Positions 58,495 through 64,000 of a stretch of DNA of 64,000 bases are shown here, piece after piece. Made by a program: the position numbers and the translations under genes. Numbering within the stretch: position 1 is the stretch's first letter; each line of letters begins with the position of its first letter. Source of the DNA: Pseudoxanthomonas spadix (GTDB taxonomy: Bacteria; Pseudomonadota; Gammaproteobacteria; Xanthomonadales; Xanthomonadaceae); contig NZ_RDQN01000001.1 in the NCBI RefSeq assembly GCF_003703395.1, forward strand, positions 372,001 to 436,000. Reading direction: 5' to 3'. The notes beneath the pieces were generated by a model. The model saw only the letters and a program-made list of their open reading frames with translations, made no database searches and had not been told where the DNA came from.

Positions 58495-60948
58495 ATGGCG
58501 ATCACCCAGGCGCGGGCACGCGGTGCCGGACGGATGTGGCAGCGGATCCGCACGTTGTGCCGGGCCGCGTCCGCGGTGCATCTGGCGCCGTTCGGGGCCT
58601 GGGCCGCACTGTGGCTGCTGGTCGGCGTGTGCGGATGCCTGCTGTTGCCGGCGCTGCCATCGCTGCGATGGCTGCTGCCGATGCTGGGCCTCGGCGCCGT
58701 GCTGTGGTGGCGCTGCGGGGCGATGCCCGGGCGCGGCCTGGGCGTGGTGCTGACCGGCTTGGCGCTGGCCGGCGTCCAGTCCAGTTGGGCGCTGTCGGCG
58801 CAGCTGCCGGAGCGCTGGGAACGGCGCGACCTGGTCATCGAAGGGCGCATCGCCGGCCTGCCACAGGCCGAAGCCCGGCGCACGCGGTTCGACTTTGTCA
58901 CCGATGCCTGCCCCGGCGCGCAGACGCCAGGCTGCGGCAGGCGCCTGCAGCTGGCCTGGTACGACGATTTCGGCGCGACCGCGCCAGGCCCGCGCACCCA
59001 ATTGCAGGCCGGCGCGCGCTGGCACTTGGTGGTCCGGCTGCGCGCACCGCGGGGGCTGGCCAATCCGGGCGGCTTCGACAGCGAGCGCCATGCGCTGTCG
59101 CGGCGGGTGAGCGCGACCGGCTATGTGCGCCAGGTCGAGCAGGCGCGAGCCCTGTCCACCGCGGCCGGGGTCGATGGCTGGCGCGCGCGCATGTCGGCAC
59201 GGATTGCTGCGCAGGCGCCGGCCGGTTCACAGCGGTTCGTGCGCGCGCTGGCGCTGGGCGATACCGGCGGCCTGGATGATGCCGACTGGAGCACGCTGCG
59301 GGCCGCGGGCCTGACTCATCTGATCGCGATCTCCGGCTTCCACGTCGGCCTGGTGGCCGGCTTCGGCGCCTTGCTGGCGGCTGGGCTCTGGCGTCTGTTT
59401 CCGCGCCTGGGCCGGCGCTTTCCGCGGGCGATGGCGGCGGGCGTGGCGGCCATGGCATTGGCCGCCGGCTATGCGGTGCTGTCCGGGTTCTCGCTGCCGA
59501 CCGTGCGCACGCTGCTGATGATCGCGGTGGTGGCGCTGGCTCGGTGCGGGCGAAGGCGTGCCAGCGCTGCCCAATCTCTGGCGCTGGCCACCATCGCGGT
59601 CCTGCTGGCCGATCCGCTGTCGCCGCTGACGGCCGGCTTCTGGCTCAGCTTTGCCGGCGTCGGCTGGCTGCTGTGGTGCCTGCCGCGCAGCGACGCGCCG
59701 CTGCTGCGGCAGTTCCTGTCCGCGCAGGGCGTGGCCACGCTGGGGCTGCTGCCGCTGACGGTGGTGCTGTTCGGCCAGGCCTCGCTGGCCGGGCCATTGG
59801 CCAATCTGGTCGCGATCCCCTGGTGGAGTCTGGTGGTGGTGCCGCTGGCGTTGCTGGGGACCGCGCTGGAGGCGCTGCACGCCGGCTGGGGCGGCTGGGC
59901 GTGGTCGCTGGCCGGGCATGCGTTTGCACCGAGCTGGGAGCTGTTCGGGTGGATGGCGCGCAGCCGCTTCGCGCTGTGGTGGCTGGCCGAAGGGGCGTGG
60001 TACGCGTTGCCGCTGGCCCTGATCGGCGCGTTCTGGCTGCTGCTGCCGCGTGGTGTACCCGGCAAGGCGTTGGCGGCCCTGCTGTGGCTTCCGTTGCTGT
60101 GGCCGGACACCGACCGGCCGGCAGTGGGCGAGGCGACCCTGACCGTGCTCGACGTCGGCCAGGGCCTGTCGGTGCTGGTCCGTACTCGCGCGCACGCGCT
60201 GCTGTTCGATACCGGCCCGGCCGTGGCCGACGGCTTCGACGCCGGCGAGCGGGTCGTGGTGCCGGCCTTGCACGCCCTGGGGGTGGCGCGGCTGGACCGG
60301 GTGATGGTCAGCCACGGCGATGCCGACCATGCCGGCGGCCTGGGCGCAGTGCGGCTGGGCCTGCCGGTGCTGGAAGTACTGAGCCCGGCGGGCGCGCCGG
60401 TGCCGCTGCAGAGCGCCTGTCGCGCCGGCCAGGCCTGGTACTGGGACGGCGTGCGTTTCGAGGTGCTGCATCCGGCGCGCGGCTTTCCCTACCTGGGCAA
60501 CGAGGCCAGTTGCGTGCTGCGGGTGGACACCGCGCACGGCGCGGCGCTGCTGGCCGGCGACATCGGCCAGGTGATCGAACGCGACCTGCTCGCGCGCAAG
60601 CCCGGCAAGCTGCACGCGCAAGTGGTGCTGGTCGCGCACCACGGCAGCGAGAAATCGTCCGATCCGGGCTTCGTCCAGGCCACCGGTGCGCGCCTGGCGC
60701 TGGTCTCGGCCGGCTACGGCAATCGCTTTGGCCATCCGCGCCCGCAGATCGTGCGGCGCTGGCAACACGCCGGGGCCGAAGTGCTCAATACCGCCGACAG
60801 CGGCGCACTGGGCGTGTGGCTGCGCGCCGACGGCCTGGCCGTGCGCGAGCGCCGGCGCTGGAAGCCGCGGCTGTGGGACGCGGTCCAGGCAAAACGGGCG
60901 GCTGGGCTATCCTATCGGCCTGCAACTACACGGCCCGGCGTGCCGTAA
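58495..60948 (+). CDS. comEC: DNA uptake channel protein ComEC
   Basis: An 817-residue protein with the three ComEC parts: an N-terminal DUF4131 region with helices, the central Competence domain (RALALGDTGGLDDADWSTLRAAGLTHLIAISGFHVGLVAGFGALL), and a C-terminal metallo-beta-lactamase domain (VLDVGQGLSVLV, SHGDADHAGGLG, LVAHHGSEKSSD). It carries transforming DNA across the inner membrane. AGGAGG at 58483-58488 supports ATG 58495; the open frame further upstream is not family-like. Confidence 0.93.
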   Translation: MAITQARARGAGRMWQRIRTLCRAASAVHLAPFGAWAALWLLVGVCGCLLLPALPSLRWLLPMLGLGAVLWWRCGAMPGRGLGVVLTGLALAGVQSSWALSAQLPERWERRDLVIEGRIAGLPQAEARRTRFDFVTDACPGAQTPGCGRRLQLAWYDDFGATAPGPRTQLQAGARWHLVVRLRAPRGLANPGGFDSERHALSRRVSATGYVRQVEQARALSTAAGVDGWRARMSARIAAQAPAGSQRFVRALALGDTGGLDDADWSTLRAAGLTHLIAISGFHVGLVAGFGALLAAGLWRLFPRLGRRFPRAMAAGVAAMALAAGYAVLSGFSLPTVRTLLMIAVVALARCGRRRASAAQSLALATIAVLLADPLSPLTAGFWLSFAGVGWLLWCLPRSDAPLLRQFLSAQGVATLGLLPLTVVLFGQASLAGPLANLVAIPWWSLVVVPLALLGTALEALHAGWGGWAWSLAGHAFAPSWELFGWMARSRFALWWLAEGAWYALPLALIGAFWLLLPRGVPGKALAALLWLPLLWPDTDRPAVGEATLTVLDVGQGLSVLVRTRAHALLFDTGPAVADGFDAGERVVVPALHALGVARLDRVMVSHGDADHAGGLGAVRLGLPVLEVLSPAGAPVPLQSACRAGQAWYWDGVRFEVLHPARGFPYLGNEASCVLRVDTAHGAALLAGDIGQVIERDLLARKPGKLHAQVVLVAHHGSEKSSDPGFVQATGARLALVSAGYGNRFGHPRPQIVRRWQHAGAEVLNTADSGALGVWLRADGLAVRERRRWKPRLWDAVQAKRAAGLSYRPATTRPGVP

Positions 60949-60957
60949 GGATTGAAC

Positions 60958-61587
60958 GTGCTGGAACTGGTGAAGGCGGGTGGCTGGCCCATGATCCCGC
61001 TGCTGCTGCTGGCTGTGCTGGCCCTGGCCATCGTGGTGGAACGGTTCTGGAGCCTGCGTCGCAAGGAAATCCTGCCGCCGGGCCTGGGCGAGGAAGTCCG
61101 CCGCTGGGCACTGTCGGCCAACCTGGAGCCCTCGCACATCGAATCGCTGCGCCAGACCTCGCCGCTGGGCGCGCTGCTGGCCGCCGCGCTGGACGTGCGC
61201 CACCGCTCGCGCGATGTCGTGCGCGAGCGCATCGAGGATACCGGTCGCCATCTGGTCCATCGCATGGAGCGCTTTCTCAACACCCTGGGCACCATCGCCG
61301 CGGCCGGGCCGTTGCTGGGCCTGCTGGGTACGGTGATCGGCATGATCCAGATGTTCCTGGGGATTCTCGACCACGGGGTGGGCGATGTGACCCAGCTCGC
61401 CGGCGGCATCGGCAAGGCGCTGGTGTGCACCGCGACCGGCATGCTGGTGGCGATCCCGGCGCTGATCTTCCATCGCTATTTCCGCGGCAAGGTCACCGGT
61501 TATGTGATCGAGATGGAGCAGCAGGCCATGGCCCTGTCCGATGCGCTGGAAGCGCGCAACGCCGCCGCCGCGCGGCCCCAAGCCTGA
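60958..61587 (+). CDS. exbB: ExbB/TolQ-family proton-channel protein
   Basis: A 209-residue membrane protein with three helices and the conserved GTIAAAGPLLGLLGTVIGMIQMF and GGIGKALVCTATGMLVAIPAL segments. With ExbD it converts proton motive force to mechanical work at the envelope. The GTG at 60958 is chosen because TAAGGA lies 6 bases upstream, sharing the comEC stop. No tonB gene is adjacent, so this pair may energise another process, as its link to msbA and lpxK hints. Confidence 0.9.
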   Translation: MLELVKAGGWPMIPLLLLAVLALAIVVERFWSLRRKEILPPGLGEEVRRWALSANLEPSHIESLRQTSPLGALLAAALDVRHRSRDVVRERIEDTGRHLVHRMERFLNTLGTIAAAGPLLGLLGTVIGMIQMFLGILDHGVGDVTQLAGGIGKALVCTATGMLVAIPALIFHRYFRGKVTGYVIEMEQQAMALSDALEARNAAAARPQA

Positions 61588-61597
61588 GCTGCGCCGC

Positions 61598-62020
61598 ATG
61601 CGCATCCGCGACGACCGCGCCCACGACGAGCCGGAGATCAACCTGATCCCGCTGATCGACGTGATCCTGGTGCTGGTCATCTTCTTTGTGATCACCACCA
61701 CCTTCGACGCGCGCTCGACCCTGCAGCTGCAGCTGCCCTCGGCCTCGCAGCAGGCGTCCGAGGCGCCGGCCAGGGCGCTGAGCGTGCTGGTCAATGCCGA
61801 AGGCCGTTATTTCGTCGGCGACAGCGAGGTACTGCGCACCGATGTCGATGCGCTCAAGCAGGCCATCGCCCAGGCCGCCGGCAACGACCGCGATCGCCCG
61901 GTGATGCTGCGTGCCGATGCCCGCACCCCGCATCAGGCCGTGGTGACCGCGCTGGACGCGCTGGCCCAGCTGAACTTCAAGCGCGTGTCCATCGCCACCG
62001 CGCCGGAGCCGGCCAAGTGA
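61598..62020 (+). CDS. exbD: ExbD/TolR-family protein
   Basis: A 140-residue protein with one N-terminal helix (INLIPLIDVILVLVIFFVITTTF) containing the key Asp in LIDV, and a periplasmic domain (LSVLVNAEGRYFVGDSEV, RADARTPHQAVVTALDALA). It partners ExbB. ATG 61598 is used, since upstream in-frame codons overlap exbB. Confidence 0.92.
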   Translation: MRIRDDRAHDEPEINLIPLIDVILVLVIFFVITTTFDARSTLQLQLPSASQQASEAPARALSVLVNAEGRYFVGDSEVLRTDVDALKQAIAQAAGNDRDRPVMLRADARTPHQAVVTALDALAQLNFKRVSIATAPEPAK

Positions 62021-63771
62021 ATGCAGCCTTCAACGGCTCGGCCTGGAAGACCTACCGCCGGCTGCTGACCTTTGCCAAGCCGTATCGTGGCCTGCTGGTG
62101 CTGGCGGCGCTGGCCGCGCTGGTCGAAGCCGCCGGTAGCAGCCTGTTCCTGTGGCTGATGAAGCCGATCACCGATGAGACCTTCGTCTCCAAGAACATGG
62201 AGTTTGCCGCCTGGCTGCCGGCGGCCATCATCGCGGTGTTCCTGGTGCGCGGCATCGCCGGCTACCTGACCGACATGTCGATGGGCCGCGCGGCGCGCAG
62301 CGTGGCGCGCGACCTGCGCGTGCGGGTGCTGGGCAAGTACCTGCGCCTGCCCGGTTCGCGCTTCGATGCCGAGCCGGTGCCGTCGATGCTGGTGCGCCTG
62401 GGTTCGGATTCGGACCAGGTCGCCCAGGCCGCAGTCGATGCGCTCAAGACCATGGTCCAGCAGTCGCTGCAGGTCATCGGCGCGCTGTGCATCATGCTCT
62501 ACATCAGCTGGCAGGTGACCATTTCGGTCCTGGTGCTGGCCCCCCCGCTGGCCTTCGTGATGAACAAGGTCGCCAAGCGCTACCGCCGGGTCAGCCACCG
62601 CATCCAGGAAAGCGGCGCGCAGCTGCTGCAGGCGGCCGACCAGACCCTGTCCAACCAGCAGGAAGTGAAGGTCTACGGCGCCCAGCCCGAGGAACTGCGG
62701 CGCTACGCCACCCTGGCCGACAACAATCTGCGCCTGGCGATGAAGGTCGAAGCCACCCGCGGCCTGTCTTCGGCCCTGGTCCAGATGATGGGCGCGATCG
62801 GCCTGGCTGGACTGCTGCTGCTGGCCGGGCACGAAGCGGCCGCTGGCCGCCTGACCGCCGGCGGCTTCGTCAGCCTGATGGTGTCGATGATCGGCATCAT
62901 TCCCGCGTTGAAGAGTCTCACCAGCGTGCAGAACGTCCTGCAGCGCGGGGTGGCCTCGGCCGAGCGCCTGTTTTCGGTCCTGGACGCGCCGGACGAGATG
63001 GACACCGGGTTGCGCCCGCTGGCACGCGCCAGGGGGATGATCGAGTTCCGCGACGTCAGCGCGCGCTACCCCGGCCAGGCCAAACCGGCACTGGAGCACA
63101 TCAGCTTTGTCGCCCGGCCCGGCACCGTCACCGCGATCGTCGGGCGTTCGGGCAGCGGCAAATCCACCCTGATCAAGCTGATCCCGCGTTTCTATGAGCC
63201 GGAAGGCGGCCAGATCCTGGTCGATGGCGTGCCCCTGCAGGAGTACGCGCTGGCGGACCTGCGCCGGCAGATCGCGCTGGTCGGCCAGCAGGTGATGCTG
63301 TTCGATGGCAGCGTCACGGCCAATGTGGCCTATGGCGAGATGCGCTCGGCCGATCCGCAGGCGCTGGACAAGGCGCTGCGCGATGCGCACGCGATGGAGT
63401 TCATCGAACAATTGCCGGAGCGCAAGGACACCCCGATCGGGGTCAAGGGCAGCAGGCTCTCCGGCGGCCAGCGTCAGCGCCTGGCCCTGGCCCGGGCGAT
63501 GCTCAAGGACGCGCCGATCCTGATCCTGGACGAAGCCACCGCTGCGCTGGACAACGAATCCGAGCGCCTGGTCCAGGATGCGCTGACCCAGCTGATGCCC
63601 GACCGCACCACCCTGGTCATCGCCCACCGGCTGTCCACCATCGAACACGCCGACCAGGTGCTGGTGCTGGATCACGGCAAGCTGGTCGAGCAGGGCACCC
63701 ACGCCGAGCTGCTGGCCAGGGGTGGGCTGTACGCGCAGCTGCATGGTGCGCAGTTCCGCGAAGCGCAATGA
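62017..63771 (+). CDS. msbA: Lipid A export ABC transporter MsbA
   Basis: A 584-residue half-transporter: six helices (about 1-330) then an ATPase domain with Walker [10 protein letters not shown], signature [15 protein letters not shown], Walker [13 protein letters not shown] and switch His VIAHRLS. It flips lipid A-core across the inner membrane. The GTG start at 62017 overlaps the exbD stop (GTGA), and lpxK follows with a 4-bp overlap, so the series is translationally coupled. Confidence 0.94.
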   Translation: MNAAFNGSAWKTYRRLLTFAKPYRGLLVLAALAALVEAAGSSLFLWLMKPITDETFVSKNMEFAAWLPAAIIAVFLVRGIAGYLTDMSMGRAARSVARDLRVRVLGKYLRLPGSRFDAEPVPSMLVRLGSDSDQVAQAAVDALKTMVQQSLQVIGALCIMLYISWQVTISVLVLAPPLAFVMNKVAKRYRRVSHRIQESGAQLLQAADQTLSNQQEVKVYGAQPEELRRYATLADNNLRLAMKVEATRGLSSALVQMMGAIGLAGLLLLAGHEAAAGRLTAGGFVSLMVSMIGIIPALKSLTSVQNVLQRGVASAERLFSVLDAPDEMDTGLRPLARARGMIEFRDVSARYPGQAKPALEHISFVARPGTVTAIVGRSGSGKSTLIKLIPRFYEPEGGQILVDGVPLQEYALADLRRQIALVGQQVMLFDGSVTANVAYGEMRSADPQALDKALRDAHAMEFIEQLPERKDTPIGVKGSRLSGGQRQRLALARAMLKDAPILILDEATAALDNESERLVQDALTQLMPDRTTLVIAHRLSTIEHADQVLVLDHGKLVEQGTHAELLARGGLYAQLHGAQFREAQ

Positions 63772-64000
63772 GCAAGGCCCCGCGGACCCCGCGCCACTGG
63801 TTCGACGGCGCCCCGGTGCCGCCGGTCGCACGCCTGCTCGAACCGGTCTACGCCGGCGCCCTGAAGCTGCGCGCCGGCCTGTTCGGTCTGCACCTGCTGC
63901 GCCGCAAGCGCGCGCCGGTGCCGGTGATCGTGGTCGGCAACCTCACCGTCGGCGGCACCGGCAAGACCCCGCTGACCATCGCCCTGGTCAAGCGCCTGCG
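63768..64000 (+). CDS. lpxK: Tetraacyldisaccharide 4'-kinase LpxK, N-terminal part
   Basis: The first 77 residues of LpxK, cut off by the right edge of the window. The P-loop is visible in [25 protein letters not shown] and is preceded by the membrane-associating N-terminus [25 protein letters not shown]. LpxK phosphorylates the lipid A disaccharide to lipid IVA. ATG 63768 overlaps the msbA stop (ATGA). Confidence 0.94.
   Translation, partial: MSKAPRTPRHWFDGAPVPPVARLLEPVYAGALKLRAGLFGLHLLRRKRAPVPVIVVGNLTVGGTGKTPLTIALVKRL

Noticed and set aside
61933-63831. 632-residue open frame on the minus strand opposite msbA
   Set aside because: Low-complexity composition and complete overlap with msbA, whose motifs are intact on the plus strand.

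Overview
The window looks like a high-GC gammaproteobacterial chromosome of the Xanthomonadaceae (Pseudoxanthomonas/Stenotrophomonas type). The evidence is the housekeeping context (comEC-exbB-exbD-msbA-lpxK, metX, a full ccm set), GTAG-type REP hairpins of the SMAG kind, and other xanthomonad-style intergenic hairpins. Two aromatic-catabolic islands, built of genes better known from beta- and gammaproteobacterial degraders, sit about 24 kb apart in this core. No tRNA, rRNA or CRISPR array was seen.

Layout. 1-224: 3' end of crcB (fluoride channel). 265-432: a MITE-like palindromic element. 706-1873: a complete IS630-family element with its TA duplication. 1871-16496 (all minus): a biphenyl operon, read from the regulator as bphR(GntR)-bphA1-A2-orf3-A3-A4-B-C-K-H-J-I-[acyl-CoA ligase]-D-fadL/todX. 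17081-30462 (minus): metX and a cytochrome c maturation operon that is split. ccmAB lie at 29046-30462 and ccmCDEFGHI at 18319-23845. Between them are a decaheme cytochrome (mtrA/pioA type), an mtrB/pioB-type outer-membrane barrel, a diheme c4 and an azurin. 30509-41063: mostly ordinary chromosomal genes (aminotransferase and omega-amidase, ABC exporter, slyD, CDF transporter, yjdM, methyltransferase, old yellow enzyme).

41252-52275 (minus): a second catabolic island, read as acyl-CoA ligase, PaaI thioesterase, Rieske ferredoxin, XylT-type ferredoxin, catechol 2,3-dioxygenase, HMS dehydrogenase, hydratase, oxalocrotonate decarboxylase, tautomerase, HMS hydrolase, TetR regulator, alpha-methylacyl-CoA racemase. 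It is divergent from a plus-strand set at 53612-56909: a second Rieske ferredoxin, a BenA/AntA-type oxygenase (large and small subunits) and a frameshifted Zn-alcohol dehydrogenase. 57036-64000: core genes ridA, thpR, comEC, exbB, exbD, msbA and the start of lpxK.

How the parts fit. The first island converts biphenyl to benzoate plus 2-hydroxypentadienoate and carries the hydratase, aldolase and acylating acetaldehyde dehydrogenase. The second island supplies a benzoate/anthranilate-type ring oxygenase and catechol meta-cleavage to 2-hydroxypentadienoate, but shows no aldolase or acetaldehyde dehydrogenase, so it would need bphI/bphJ from the first. Both islands contain closely related acyl-CoA ligases, and the second adds a thioesterase and an alpha-methylacyl-CoA racemase, which suggests a CoA-thioester step not found in textbook biphenyl or catechol pathways. 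The Mtr/Pio-like conduit inside the ccm operon puts an outer-membrane electron-transfer system next to the machinery that makes its twelve haems.
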